From: Callaeas wilsoni
Lineage: Eukaryota > Chordata > Aves > Passeriformes > Callaeidae
DNA length: 64,000 bases
Assembly (NCBI GenBank): GCA_013398955.1
Contig: VWPU01004219.1
Location: 735-64,734, forward strand
Reading direction: 5' to 3'
Shown: positions 1 through 12,374 of the stretch, piece after piece
Numbering within the stretch: position 1 is the stretch's first letter
Layout of the letters: every line of letters starts with the position of its first letter
Made by a program: the position numbers and the translations under genes
Notes under the pieces: generated by a model
Database searches by the model: none
What the model was told of the DNA's origin: nothing
The model's input: the letters and a program-made list of their open reading frames with translations, nothing else

Positions 1-1249
1 AGCACAGAGCCGTGTCCCTCCTCCCCCCAGCCTGCTCTGACACCGACATATTGGGGCCATGGTATCACTCTCTAAGACATCACCACATTGCTTGGCGAGA
101 TAAGGACCCTGCTCTGATTAAATGCATCAAGCCACTCCTAAAAGCAGCTTTCAGGCAAAATTTATGACTCCAGAAACGTACAATGAATTGTTGCTGTAAA
201 AATGAAATAAAGAGGCTCATTGGTGTGGAGGACACATCACCCCCTGTATCCTAAGGGGTGTCCAATACATGGTTCACGTCCCCAGCTCCTCTCTCTCAGT
301 GAACGCTGGATAATGAAGCGCAACTCTGACGGATTCATGTCTGCACCAAACTGATAAAAACGGCCACAAAAAAAATATCCCCCGAACATTGGTGTCCTCC
401 CAACAGAGACAATGCTGCATTGTCCCCCAAAACAACCCCAATTTGGCAATTTATGGAAAGGAACCCCAGTATGAATTAGACACTGTACCGTGAGTAGGAC
501 AGATTAATTTGCACAGCATTCCTGGGGGCCAGCTGATGATTCCCGGGCTCGGCAGGGGGAAGCATCCTATCCCATCCCTTCCCTTCCCTCTCCCTGTGGC
601 TTTCCAAGGGCTGGGAACGGGGGCCGGGGCTGTGGCTGGTACGTGGGAAAGCAAAGGGCCAGTCCGAGCGTGGTGCCTCATTAGCAAAGACAATAAACTC
701 TCCCTGGATAACAGGGCTGGAACGGGGCTGGGTGCAGCCGAAGTAGGTCACAGGCGCCACGCTGGAACACCCGCGGGCTGTGAGGGTCTGGGCCAGCCAG
801 GGGGACCTGGAGGGACATGGGCAGGAACGGGCAGAGTGGGAACAGGGGCATGGGGTGCTCGCAGGGGCACTGGGAGCACGTAGTGGGACTGACTCTCCTG
901 GCACAGCACCTCTAGCCGGGATGCAGCCCGAAACAGGGAAGCAATGCTTTTTCTGAGCTTCTTGGCTGTGGAGCGGAATCACGAAGCCCAGAACTAAGGA
1001 TTTTTCCTGGCAGAGCAGCATCAGCCCCAAGCACTGCACATCCAGCAGGGCCAGGCTGGGATGGCTCCTCTGCAGGCGGCAGGGCTCGGGGAGGCAAGAG
1101 CAGCTCCGGCAGCCCACAGCCCCCGTGCTGCCCGACACCAAGCACCAGCAGCTCCAGCAGATGAGACTGGCCCACAGTTGGGGATGCCCCTGACAGGGGC
1201 TGGCCCCGTGCCCCCTACTCACTCCCAGCCCCATGTGTGCCCCACTCAC
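1..1249. other. ZNF385C: Intronic DNA of ZNF385C at the left edge
   Basis: This follows the exon at 1250-1360 in transcription order. I searched both strands for the expected second half of zinc finger 2 (a QAEAHYKG-type segment) and did not find it, so the next exon is outside the window. No repeat or regulatory motif stands out. Confidence 0.7.
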
Positions 1250-1360
1250 CGCGGAGTTGAAGCGCAAGTGGCAGATGTTGCAGGAGATGAACTGCTTCTT
1301 TTTGAGCGGGGCCGGCACGCCAAAGGTGTGGCTGATCACCGCCTTCTGCACCGGGTCCAT
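1250..1360 (-). CDS. ZNF385C: ZNF385C internal exon: first half of zinc finger 2
   Basis: This 111-nt exon encodes 37 residues starting [14 protein letters not shown] and ending [19 protein letters not shown] is a signature of the ZNF385 family, and the C-x2-C pair is the first half of its second matrin/JAZ-type zinc finger. The histidine half would be in the next exon, which is not found in bases 1-1249 and must lie left of the window. The acceptor AG is at 1362-1361, directly before the ATG, and the donor GTGAGT begins at 1249. Both ends are phase 0, so the exon joins the 5946-6088 exon to give NFNT-MDPVQKA, as in the paralogues. The family binds double-stranded or structured RNA and DNA in the nucleus; that role is family knowledge. 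The choice of ZNF385C over A, B or D rests on the neighbouring DHX58 and C17orf113-type genes. Confidence 0.9.
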
Positions 1361-4300
1361 CTGGAAGGGGAGGGAGGGCACAGGGCGGCTGGGTGCTATG
1401 TCCTGATGGCTGTCCCAGCGTGGCACCGTGACCTGGTGACCCCCACGCTTGTCACCCTCTCAAGGAGCCACTGCCAACGCCACAGAGCTCACGCTGGGTG
1501 GCTGCAAGGAGCGAGGGGCTGCATCTGCCGAGGAGCCCTACGGCCACGGAGGCTCCCCTGCACAGGGCAAGGTGCTGTGTCAGCACTGGCTCCTGTCCTG
1601 CTTAAACCTTCCTGAATCCATCAAATCCACAAGGTCCAAATGTCAGCTGTGGTCTGGCAGAAGGGACGAGACCCCATCCGCCCCAGTGTGCACCCAAGTC
1701 CCCTCTCCTCCCACACAGACGCTTGTGCCACAGGTGGCAAATTACCAGTTTCTATTCGAACCTCAGTAGCTACCCTTGACCTCAGCAGGAACAGAAACCA
1801 CAAAAATGGGGGAAAGAGGCGACCAAAACAAGCATCTGGCCATTCACTCTCCATGTGCTCTTCACCAGAGGGCTGGAATGTCCCCATGCAGTGCCAGAGG
1901 CACAAGCAGGGCCATGGGACACCAACAGCCCACATGGGTGCCAGGGCAGGAGGGAGATCAGTGTTTGCTGCCACAGACACAGCTCACCCAAGACAGTGCC
2001 CAGGAAAGCCCCTCTGGGCTGCCCCACTGCTGCCCAGATGTGCTTTTCACCTGCTCAAACCCAACAATGACAACTCAGCCACTGCGCTGGGCACGCACAG
2101 AACCACTTCGATGACCTGCCAGGAGCCATGTCTGTCCTCCAGCCTGCCCAGGGCTGTGGTGGGGCCAAGCATGTGGCCGGTGCCAGGCCCTGGCCCTTCT
2201 GTCTCGCCCCAGGGCTCGGCCTCATTCCACAGCCCAAGCATCAAGCTGCTTCCAAAAGACATAATTGTTTTTAACAAAATGCATTTATTAAGGAAGAAAA
2301 CATAAGAATAACCTCTTTGTCTGAGCGTGGCTCCAATCTATAATGCAAGTATTGTTCCCTACCCTGTGGCACAGGGAGATTATCTTATCTGAGTCCTGCT
2401 GTCAGGAGAGCCCGGGGTTTTCAGCGATCGTATTTCTCTGCAAAGCTATTTCACTGCCGAGACAGGTGCATCAGTCTTCAAGGCACATGCCTGGACAACA
2501 GCGCCATTATCAAGACCCCAAATTCCTTTCCAGGAGTGAGCAGAATGGTAAAAGCAGGTGATTAATGAAGTGCCTGTTTGCTATGAAATTTTACTCACTT
2601 ATCTGGCATATAAATGAAGAGGCATTTGGGGTTCGGCAGAGACCCGGAGGAAGCTACAGATGGCCAAGATGCTGCTCCATGCCTGACAACAAACATTGCA
2701 GTGTGCTGCTGGGCTGCTGGGCCAGCCCTTGTTTTCCAGAGAAACACCCACCTTTCCATTCAGAAAAGAAAAATGGCCCCAACCTTCCCAGCAGTGTCAG
2801 CTACCGGGTTCCAGCCGGTTGCTCCCACCAAGCACCACCAGCTCCCACCAAACAACACTGGCACCCACCGAGCACTGCCAGCTCCCATGGGCTCATCCAC
2901 ACCCTGAGGACCATGACATGAGCAGGGTGGGGATTGGAGGAGGATGCAGAGGAAAGGCAGATGCTGGCACAAGGAAACAAATGAGGCCAGAGACTGTCTT
3001 GGCCTCATCCTAAACCTGCCAGTGAAGCCAGTGGTGCAGAGCCACGTCTGAGCCTCAGCTACACGGGGGTGGTGCTGAACAGCCCCAGCACTGGGTCTTC
3101 TCATCCTCCTGGGGTTATGCCAGGGCGATGGCACCAACCTGGGTCTTTCCACTCCCTGTGCTTTTGTCAAGCCCACACTGCTCAACCCTGTGGCAGAGCA
3201 AGGAGTTGTGTCCACCAGAGCACTACTCTGGACAGGCACAGGATTCACGAGCCCCCAGGGGCTGGGCTGGCCAGCGCACTCAGAACCTGGCTCCTCACCC
3301 CAGCCCCAGGCATCCCAGCCAAGGTGCATGCAACTGGTGGCCACTGCTGCTCCTGCTGTGCCAAAGTGAACACAAGCACTGTTCCAAGCCTTCAGCTGCC
3401 CACCCCCATGGGAGCACACATGGTCCCAGGTGCTTTGCCAGAAGCCCAGCCCAGCTCCATCCCACACTGAGCACATCTGAAGCCTGGTGTCACCTGAGAG
3501 CCCTTGTGCTTCTCCCCAAATGCGAACACAAACATCCCTCTATCTCCTCCCCGCCACATGCGCTCGCAGCTCTCTCAGATATGGAAAAGTCTCCCCAGCT
3601 CCTGCAGGGCTGGCGGGGGGCTGTGCTGCAGCCGTACATACCGGTGCCTGCAGCCAGGGATTGAGGCTCTTCCTGGCCGTTTCCAGCAGAATGGAGCCAG
3701 CAACAGAGGTGGCTTTGGGCACCGCGGTCTTGGGGAATAAAGATCCTGGCTTTATAGTCAATTCGTATTGACTCACATTACTTTATTTATCCCTGGATGT
3801 TCCTGCCGATATAAATAGCGATCCCTGTGCCGAGCTCCCTGTGGCCGCTGAGGTCAGGAGCAGGAATTCACAAGGATGCAGCATCCGTTCAGATCGCGTC
3901 TGCTGACGGAGTTTTACGAGGCGCTGCTGGGTCCTGGGGATTTGCAACATCCCAAGCTAAGGGAAAGGCCTCTGGAGCAAGGAATGTGCCTCCAGTGCTG
4001 TTAGGGGTTTTTTTCCCCTGGTTGTTGCTCTAAGTGACAGGAGGCAGCTTGGAAGGGTTTTGTTCGCTCCGGAGTAAAACATCTGCTGGGTTCATGGGAG
4101 CCCTGTGACCTGCTCTGAGTGCAGAGTGTTTTGCTGGGCAGTGCAAACAGTTCCCGCTCTGCAGGGCACTGCTGAGCCCTCACAGCATCACCAGTGATGC
4201 AGGGCATGAAAGGGGAACCCCCGGATCCTGTTGCACAGCAGCTCCAGTGTGGCAGTGACCTCAGCAAGGGGCAGACCCTGACTGCTGTCCCCTACTCTCT

Positions 4301-5945
4301 CCCCCCACTGAGGCTCAAGTGGAGTCTGACCAGCCTGCCTCAGGACACAGGGATGTTCCAGCCCTACATCCTAAGGGATGGAGCCTCTGCTCTGGCTCCT
4401 CCAGAGCTGCCAGACCAGCTCAGGCTGCAGGGATGCTCAAGCCCTTCATCCTGTGGGATGGAAGCTCTGCTCTGGCTCCTCCAGAGCCGCCAGCCCGGCA
4501 CGCCCTGAACCTCACCCAGCCTCCTTCAGCCACATCTCCAGCACAGACACACCCCAAAAGGGCAGCTCCTGCTCCTGGACCGTCGGCCAACAGCACAGAC
4601 CGGGCTCAGGTCTGGGCTCAGAGTGGTTGACTCCAGGTCCCCAGGTGGCTGGGACAGCCTCCCCGGTATCTCTGTCCGTGGCTGACCCATCCTCTGTGGC
4701 AGGAGCCCACACGGAGCACAGCAGCCGCACAACACTGTGTGGCTCTAGCAAGTACCAGATTAATTTTCCAAATTACTATTTTTTTTAAAGCAACAAACGT
4801 GGGTGAACACGTGCCGAGGCAGCAGCAAGTGGGAGCCAAGAGGAGTGAACAACAGGCGCTGGGTCAAGTTCACTCCTGACTCCAGCAACTAAAAAAAGAG
4901 CCCAGACAAAAAGCAGGAACTATAATGGCATCAAAACCCCTCCTGTCCTGTGCTCCAGGTCGTTAGCCTGGGGACAGGCTGGGCTGAGGCTTCAAAAGAG
5001 CTTAAAGGACTCAGATGCCTGAATCCCATTCAACAGCAACAGGAATCCTGTGCTTAATTTCTGAGCAGTCTTTGGGGATCTCGGCAATAATTTGCACCTT
5101 TCGAGCACGTTTAAGCTCAAAGCCACTCACAAAAGGCCTGCAAGCAGGGAGGGGGTTCAGGAAAGTCCCCCTTCCAGGCTCATGAGAGAAAACAATGGGC
5201 ATCTACTGAAACCCAAAACACCGGCATGCAGTGCCTCTGGGGCAGAGATGGGGACCAGCCACCCGGCCCACTGCCCTTCCCAGAGCAGAACCTGCTCCAC
5301 AACAATTCTAGGCAGCATCCAGGGGTTACAGAGACCCCCAGGGGGCTGAGATCAGCCTGGGGGAGTGGTGCAGCATGGGGAAAACACCATTTCACAGCCG
5401 ACACGGTCGTGTGTCCTTGGCCACATCCATGTCAGTTTAACTGTCTAATGGAACATCTCTAAAGCTATGTGTCATTGCCCACCCCGGGCACCTGGGTCGG
5501 TGGTTCAAGGCTGGGGACCTGGAGCCCAAGCAGAGGGTGGGAGCAGCCCCCAGTCTGACTCCCCCAACATCCACAGCACCAGCCACATTCCTCATATCTG
5601 TAGTACATTCTCTCTCTTTCTTTTCTTTTCCTTATTTAATTTTCAACTAATGAACAGCTCTCCAGAGCTACTTTATTACTATTGATTCCAGGGGCAAAAT
5701 CCAATTGATCTTGGTTAAAATGAACCACATTTTTAATTCTGGTACTGACAGGCGCTGGCTGGGCAGGAACCTCTCCAAGCTAACGGCAAAATGGGCATGT
5801 TGAACTTGTGTCCAGCAGCCACAGACCCCAGGAATTAAACCAGAAACTACCTGGTAGGGTTCAAGGAGTGGTGCCATGTAGAGGAGGGACTGCTGAAGGG
5901 GAGGAGGGCTCCAGCAGCTGACGCCCACCCTCCCTGGGGACTCAC
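1361..5945. other. ZNF385C: ZNF385C intron between the linker exon and zinc-finger-2 exon
   Basis: About 4.6 kb of intron. It holds the 80-bp duplication at 4348-4507 and otherwise no feature I can support. Open frames here lack homology and are ordinary chance frames. Confidence 0.75.
4348..4507. repeat. 80-bp tandem duplication, two copies
   Basis: Two adjacent copies of an 80-bp unit start at 4348 and 4428. They share blocks such as CAGGGATG, CATCCT..GGGATGGA and CTCTGCTCTGGCTCCTCCAGAG, with scattered differences. The second copy fades after about 75 bases. It lies in the ZNF385C intron between the exons at 5946 and 1250. Confidence 0.85.
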
Positions 5946-6088
5946 CGTGTTGAAGTTGGGGAAGAGGTTGAGCGGTGATGTTCCGTTGAGCCTGAAGGTC
6001 AGAAAGTGCTTGATGTCCAAGGGAGGGTGAAGAGGCCGGCCAGGGATGGGCAACGATGCTAAGAGGGGGCTGCTGTGTCCGGAAGGAC
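5946..6088 (-). CDS. ZNF385C: ZNF385C internal exon: proline-rich linker before zinc finger 2
   Basis: This 143-nt exon finishes a split glycine codon and then encodes 47 residues, including [14 protein letters not shown] and ending LFPNFNT. That LDIKHFL...LNLFPNFN block is a strongly conserved ZNF385-family segment just before the MDPVQKA exon. The acceptor AG at 6090-6089 follows a pyrimidine-rich tract, and the donor GTGAGT begins at 5945. Entry is phase 1 and exit is phase 0. The entry phase fits two different upstream exons, the zinc-finger-1 exon at 34166-34414 and the CpG-island exon at 23114-23123, so this exon is the natural meeting point of two isoforms. No zinc finger is encoded here. 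Confidence 0.88.
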
Positions 6089-6368
6089 CTGGGCAGGCAG
6101 AGGGAAAGAGCAGCGTTAGCACTGGTGATCCTCGCTCGCAGCAGGAGGACAGAGCACACAAGACATGGCATGTGGGGACATCTGCCATGGACTACAGACA
6201 CCCCACCCCTCCAAGGAAGGGTCCCAGCCCAGCGTGGCCCTGGGCATCCCTTTGCCTTTCAGGCTCAAAAGCAGCACCCCAGTTCAAAGCTGGATGCAGC
6301 CGCCTCCGCGTCAGAGCACGGACACGCGCAGGAGTCTGAACCCTCCAGAAGGGTTCAGCAGCCCCTTC

Positions 6369-6436
6369 CCTGGGCTCTCCCATGGAGCCACACAGCCCTG
6401 GGCTCTCCCATGCAGCCACACAGCCCTGGGCTCCTC
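6369..6436. repeat. 28-bp tandem repeat, about 2.4 copies
   Basis: The unit CCCTGGGCTCTCCCATGGAG-CCACACAG is repeated twice with one change, followed by a partial third copy. It lies about 280 bp from the linker exon, inside the ZNF385C intron. Confidence 0.85.
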
Positions 6437-9400
6437 CGCTCCAGCACCACCGCGGCTCCTCAGCAGGGCTGGTGAGGTTTTGGCCACCAGCAGCAGCCAA
6501 AGGACTGGGGGCAGAGGCTGAGCTGTCCCCACTCCTGCGGTACGGCCACCGCTCCCCGTCCCCCGCAAATGAACCACGCGCTCCAGCATGAGATTTAAAA
6601 ATAGCCTAGAGTTATTAATAATGTTCTGTTTAAACAGAAAACACCCGTGGGACAGAGGGAAGCAGGGAGGGAAAGCCAAGCACAGGGATCTGTCTCCAGC
6701 CTGTTCCTCATCCCAACTCGGACTCATCACAGATGATGAGCACAGGAAAGCATCCTCCAAGTGGCAGAGGGAGTCCCTGCCCAGCCTTGGGAGCAATGAG
6801 GGGGAAAAGCTAAAATAAAAAAAAAATTACTTAATCAAACACAATAAATAAGAAGTAGTTTCAGAGTGCTGTGAGCCAGAAGAGCCCATTCACATTCCAC
6901 ACAGCTTCACAACCCCTCCAACCCACCCACAGCCCTGTCCCTTTTCCTGCAGCAAGGACAAAGGCAATGTTCCTTGTTCCTTTGGATTTCTTTGAGGTTT
7001 GGGTTCTTTTTCACCTCAAAGGCATCACGGATCCCTCGACCCAGCACAGCACAACCCCATCCCAGCAGACCCCTGAACCCAAAGCTAACAGTGGCCAGTA
7101 CCCACTCCCACAGCAGGGAGTGACACTGCTGTCACCACCAGCACCTCTTGTGACAGCACCGAGCCTGAGCCCCCCTGCAGCCCCCCGCACCCTGACACCA
7201 GCTATGGAGAATGAGGACCCCAGGCTGGTGCTGCTCCTCACTCTGCTCCGCACCCGCCCCGCGCCGATCCTGACTGGTGCAGGAGCTGAGACATGCATCC
7301 GGAATTCAAAGTTTGAGAGATTCCCTGGATTTGAGCAGCAAGTGCTCGCCGCCAGCCCCACGGGCACCAACGACCTCTTTCTGGGCGAGCGCATGCGGCG
7401 GCTCTGCCGCGGCGCCGGAGCCATCCCCAAGCCAGGCCTGACTCCGGGGAGGAATTACAGTTTGCTTCATCAGGCGTGCACTGATCGAGTTAATTCCAGA
7501 GTCGCCCCGAAGGGAAATCTGTGGAACCGCTTAAAAATAAATAAATAACATTACAGCAGCATCGAGCAGGACTGGGTGAGCGGTGCATAATTAACCTTGT
7601 GAGGCGTGAAACAGTGTTTCTACATCAAATCATCTGAGACGGCCGGGACAGCGCCAGAGGAGCTGCCCTGGGACCCCCAAGTACACACATCCAGGGCCTC
7701 GCACGAGAGCAGCAAAGGGGCTGGATCACGAGGGGTGCCACTCGTCACAGTCAGTGCGATTTGCACTGACTGCACTGGCCTTAAAAACATAAAATATACA
7801 TACAAAAAAAATTATATATATATAGGAGGAACAAGAGGTGGGCAATCACCTCATTCCTGAAATCACTGACTACAACAAGGGATGCTGCAGCTCAGCTAAC
7901 GCTTTGGGCTGAAGGGTTCACTCCCTGGGGAGCAGCTCCTGCACTCGGCAGGCACAGGACGGGTGCTGAGGGGACACAGCACCCACGATTGGCCACTACC
8001 TGCAGCAGCTGCTGTCCACCAATGGTACAGAGAAGATATGTCAACCTCTTTGGCACATCCTTGAGCTCAAATTTGTGGATTAAACACATTTCTGGAGTGG
8101 GATAAACCAGGCAGTTGGAGAGAGCTCAGAAACTCCAGTGAGACTCTACAGATGGGCAGGTCTTTTCTCACTTGGCTTTGCCCCTGAAGCAGACAAGACT
8201 CCCAGAAGCAGGAAGAGAGCTGAGACCACCCCAGCGAAGCTCCCCAGCATGTCACAACACCCTGCTGGAGCACCCGCATGATGCTCTTGGGGCACCTTCC
8301 CAAGGTTACGGGGCCATGGCATTGTGGGTCCTGCCTTACCTTTGCTGCAGGGCAGATTCCAGCAGCAGCTGAGGGCAGTATTTTTAGGTATTAATTAGAC
8401 ACTCAATTGAGGGGATTTGCTTTTGGGAGAGTGGCAGGGTCCCAGGTCTGTATAGAATGACACGACCTTACCCAAGGTGACAGGCATGGCCAGCAGCAGG
8501 CAGGGCTGTGCTGGTGAATGGACCCCCAGGTGGTGCAGCTTTTTGTCACAGCCCCCCCACAGGCTCTGTCTCCCCCCGTTTCGGCAGAGGAGCCCCCACC
8601 TTCACAGCAAACGCTGCTGCTCTGGCACCGCAGGTCCTCCTGGCACAGGACGTGCTCCAGGCTCCACAGAGCATTCCAAGGGGTGGTGCAAGGAGAGGAG
8701 CACAGGAACCGTGTGCTCCTGGCACAAGCACCTGCTGCAGTCTGGGGGGGTTGTCTCTGTGCCCCGCCCCAGTCCCACAGGTACGGTCCAGGCCTGACCA
8801 AGAGATGCCAAAGCCGTGACGCTCCTGACGTGGTGCTGTGTGTGCCCTGCTTGGGGCTCAGCCAGAGCCATCGGAGCCTGCACATTCCCTACCTGGGGCT
8901 CAGCCCCTTCCCACCCCTCTGAAGCTCAGTCCAGTTCCTGTTCCACAGACATGTGACTTTTGTAGGGATCCCTTACAATTTAAAGGAATTTTCAGCCCTA
9001 CATTTAACCAAACTCACCCAAACTGTGTCCGGCTGCCCTCTCCAGCCTGTCCCCCACCCCTTCACTATACACAGCCACTGAACTCACACCAGGTTTCTCT
9101 CCTGGTCCCTGTGAGGCAGAGCAGAGCAACTGTTGTGCTCTGACACCCGCATGTGTGAACCTCCCAGAGCTGCCTGTGAAGGCGGCGGGGCCAACGCTGC
9201 AGGTTCTCATACCAACACGAGTCTGCCAAGGACCCAGCTCCGCAGACGCCGCTGCCTCGGAGAGCATCTGGCGCGGAGTCTGCCCAGGCCAGATGGAGAC
9301 GGAGCTGTTTATTCACACGGAGGCTCCCTGCTGCTTGGGAGATGTTCTCAGCAAATTTTGATGGTGTCTCTAGATCCTTACCCAGGGCTTTAAGGCTTTT

Positions 9401-10087
9401 GTCTCTGGCCAAGCATGTTTCCAGGAGACTCCCGAGTGCCAAAGGTGGATGACCAGAGAAGAGGAGCAACATCCAGTCTCAACGCTGGACCACGATGGCA
9501 GCACCAGTGCAGCCCCAGCACCTCTGGGATCTGGACTAGTAACAAACAGATTGCACTGCATTGGACTCTCAGAGCAACCAGACCTGGACTGTAGGGCAGC
9601 ACACCTGCTGCATCCTCCCATTTCCAGCTTCTGGCAGCCCCAGCAGAGGACCCGGCGCTCAGGATTCAGCTGAGGTGATGTTTCATGCTGCTGCACTGGG
9701 TTTATTGCTGATTAGAATCACTGTGAACTGAAGGAAACAGCCCTCCAAGTCAAAACCAGCAAAGCCCTGTCACACTGGAACACACCTGCAGCACCCCAGC
9801 CCCGCTCAGCACTGCGCTGGCACCCCAGGCCCGTGGGCAGAGGGGCCTGAGCTCCTGCCTGCTGCGGTCACCAACAGCTCAGCTCACCTCGGGATAAAGA
9901 GAGTAACACTTCAGAGGAGAAATACGAGCTGAACACCTCCAGTTGGTCCCGAAAGCAGGTGTTGAAGGACTTTCTCCCGGACTGCAGGTTGCCAAGAGCT
10001 CAGGGTGCAAAGGGAACTCCGGGACATGAAGACGTTTTGGAAAGAACAGGAATTAGCTACTGATTGTTTTTGCACCCTTGCTCATAA

Positions 10088-10093
10088 TTTATT
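10088..10093 (-). terminator. C17orf113: Candidate polyadenylation signal of the C17orf113-type gene
   Basis: On the minus strand this hexamer is AATAAA, about 750 bases after the stop codon. Other candidates are ATTAAA at 10165-10170 and AATAAA at 9701-9706. No strong GT-rich downstream element is obvious at any of them, so the 3' end could be at any one. Confidence 0.3.
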
Positions 10094-10167
10094 CCGTCCT
10101 TGCAAAAAAAAGTCCTTTTAGATATCTTTATACTTTAAACTTCAGGAAAATTAAGATAGACCTTTTT

Positions 10168-10225
10168 AATATAGATATTTATATATGTATATTTATATAT
10201 ATACACACATACACATATGTACACA
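10168..10225. repeat. AT/CA microsatellite
   Basis: An interrupted (TA)n tract passing into CACACATACACATATG. It lies just downstream of the candidate 3' end of the C17orf113-type gene. Confidence 0.85.
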
Positions 10226-10841
10226 ATGATGCATTTAAAGTTACTATTTCCTCAGCCATTACAATATCATTCCCTAAATCTCTTGCTCTTGAAATGATCA
10301 TGACTAGATGCCACTGCTAAAAATACCCTGTGCTGTGCACAAGGAACACCAACACGACACCGCCAGGCATGTTGGGGTCGGCGCAGAGCTCGGAGGATGC
10401 ACTGCCTTTTCTGCATTCACTCTCCAGGCTCCAGAATAACAGAAATCCCATATTTTTGCAGAGCATTAAGCAAAAAGCTGCTGGGTATCTTTGTGCAAAG
10501 GCAACGTGACATTTGAGCTCAAGAGCTTTGCCTTATCTCCCTAAAAACAAAATAATGACAAACCCTTGGAAAAAACTCATCACAATTTGGGATCTCAGGT
10601 GGCCCCAGGATTCTGGGCGATTCAAACCAAGGTTTGGGGCATGAGGGAGGGGTGGTCATGGGACCAGCACGGTTTTGTGAAGGATCCCGTTTTCTCTTCC
10701 CAGCACGGAGCAGGTCACACCTACTGCGGCTGCCCGGCCCCAGCAGTGAGCAGTGACGCAGAAAGGCGGCGTTGAGCTGGCGCTGGGGGCTGCCTGCAGG
10801 CCCCGGCTCCTGCCCAAGGGCTCGGCCCTCAGCAGCCACGC

Positions 10842-12374
10842 TCACTTCACCTGCGCCACAATGAACCCAGACTCCTTCATGCTCTCATAGTACTCGATGG
10901 CCAATGCAAAGTTAAACTCGCTGATGGCTGGCCCGTCGATGGCAATCTTCATGAGGTCAGAGAGCCCCTCGTCCTTCGCATGGCGCGACCGGCCGCGCTT
11001 CAGCAGCTCCCGGCCCCGGCTGATCTTCTCGGCAAGGACCGAGCCCAGCGGCAAGGCCAGGGCAATAGCTGCCAGGACAGCGAAGTCTGGGAAGAGTTCA
11101 TGCATCTCTGAGCTGCTGTAGACCAGCTTGACACAGAGGTCCTTGAAGGAGAGCTGGCTGAGGCTGAAGACGATGCGTTTGAAGAGGGGAAAGTCGCTCA
11201 GGGCCCTCTCGCTCACCACTACCCGTGAGTACACCTGCAGCAGGAAATTCAGCTCGCTGACCCCATAGCTGCCAATGTCCTCCAGAGACTGGGGGTAGCA
11301 CTTGGGGTTGAAGATGGCAGAGAAGGAGCTGATGGCCTCCAGGACGCCACTGGGGAACCTGTCCAGCAGGTTGCCTCGCACCCTCTCCAGGTAACTCTCC
11401 TTCAGGTGCTCAAAGTGTTTCAGGTGCACTTGGGAGCAGTTGGCCAGCTCAACACCCTTGTAGCAGAGGCGGCTCTCGCCCTCCCGGCTGTCCTGCGGAT
11501 GCTTGTTCATCTCGCTCAGGAACTCCCGGAGGTTCTGGCCACTGGTGCTCTGCTGGGCCTGCAGTGTGGTGGCTGTGGCTGAGACTATGGGCTTCAAGAT
11601 GGAGAGGTCAAAGTCCTCGATCTGGAAGAAGCGACTGAGCTTCTGAAAGATGGGGAGGACATCCAGGAGGATCTTGGTGAAGGCCACGAACTGGAACTTC
11701 TTGAGCTCTTCACAGAGGCTACGGGCCACGGGTGAGCGCTCCGCCTCACTCTCCAGCAGCAGCACCAGTGAGGGCCATGAGGAGTCGATGGCTTCTACAG
11801 CTGGGAAGATTGAAGTCCAGTGGATGGCTTTGGGGCTCCCAAGGTCTATCTCACAGAGGTCCAGGACCCTCCGCAGCTCCTGCAGGCTATCTCCTTCCCC
11901 CTGGAAGCTGGAGTAGAGCCTATACACAGCATCCACAGTGGTCTCATACTTCTGGAGGTACTCGATGGTGCCGATGCTTTCGGCCAGCAGCAGGGAGGTG
12001 CCGTGGGACAGGCAGTGCACCTCAGTGAGGAGCGGGCAGAGTGAGGTCAGCGCGGTCCCCACCCCACTCAGCCGCTCGGCCACCAGTGAGGCACTGTCGG
12101 CACTGAGCCAGGTGAGCTTCATGGTGGGGATGCCGAAGGAGCGCATCACCTCACCCACCTTGCCTGCCACAGTGGAAGCCTCCCCGGTGGGCAGCTCGAA
12201 GCTGCCCAGGAAGGTGGTGGAGGTCTGCCCGTTGCAGGGGGAGACAGTGGTGGTGAACATGGCAAGGCTGCGGTGCTCCAGGACGTCCACCGTCTCGTCC
12301 ACCACCAGCCCAATGAACGGCGAGGCTTTGATCCTGTGCCTGTCCTCGTTGTGGAGGACTTTGGCAATGGCTGC
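10842..12374 (-). CDS. C17orf113: C17orf113-type domesticated hAT transposase, last coding exon
   Basis: This exon encodes 510 residues and ends in TGA at 10844-10842. The acceptor AG is at 12376-12375 after a pyrimidine-rich stretch, and entry is phase 0. In full-protein numbering, residues 194-203 (IGLVVDETVD) and 264-273 (SADSASLVAE) match the two aspartate-bearing strands of the hAT RNase-H-like fold. H293-C294-x2-H297 resembles the conserved C/H pair that follows in hAT proteins. Residues 601-655 (FPDFAVLAAIALALPLGS... to KIAIDGP) match the C-terminal hAT dimerisation region, but the usual serine/phenylalanine motif there is replaced by AEKISR. There are no stops or frameshifts over more than 1.5 kb. 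Predicted full length is 683 residues, close to the human C17orf113 protein. Function is unknown; loss of transposition is likely but inferred. Confidence 0.88.
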   Translation of the reverse strand, partial: AAIAKVLHNEDRHRIKASPFIGLVVDETVDVLEHRSLAMFTTTVSPCNGQTSTTFLGSFELPTGEASTVAGKVGEVMRSFGIPTMKLTWLSADSASLVAERLSGVGTALTSLCPLLTEVHCLSHGTSLLLAESIGTIEYLQKYETTVDAVYRLYSSFQGEGDSLQELRRVLDLCEIDLGSPKAIHWTSIFPAVEAIDSSWPSLVLLLESEAERSPVARSLCEELKKFQFVAFTKILLDVLPIFQKLSRFFQIEDFDLSILKPIVSATATTLQAQQSTSGQNLREFLSEMNKHPQDSREGESRLCYKGVELANCSQVHLKHFEHLKESYLERVRGNLLDRFPSGVLEAISSFSAIFNPKCYPQSLEDIGSYGVSELNFLLQVYSRVVVSERALSDFPLFKRIVFSLSQLSFKDLCVKLVYSSSEMHELFPDFAVLAAIALALPLGSVLAEKISRGRELLKRGRSRHAKDEGLSDLMKIAIDGPAISEFNFALAIEYYESMKESGFIVAQVK

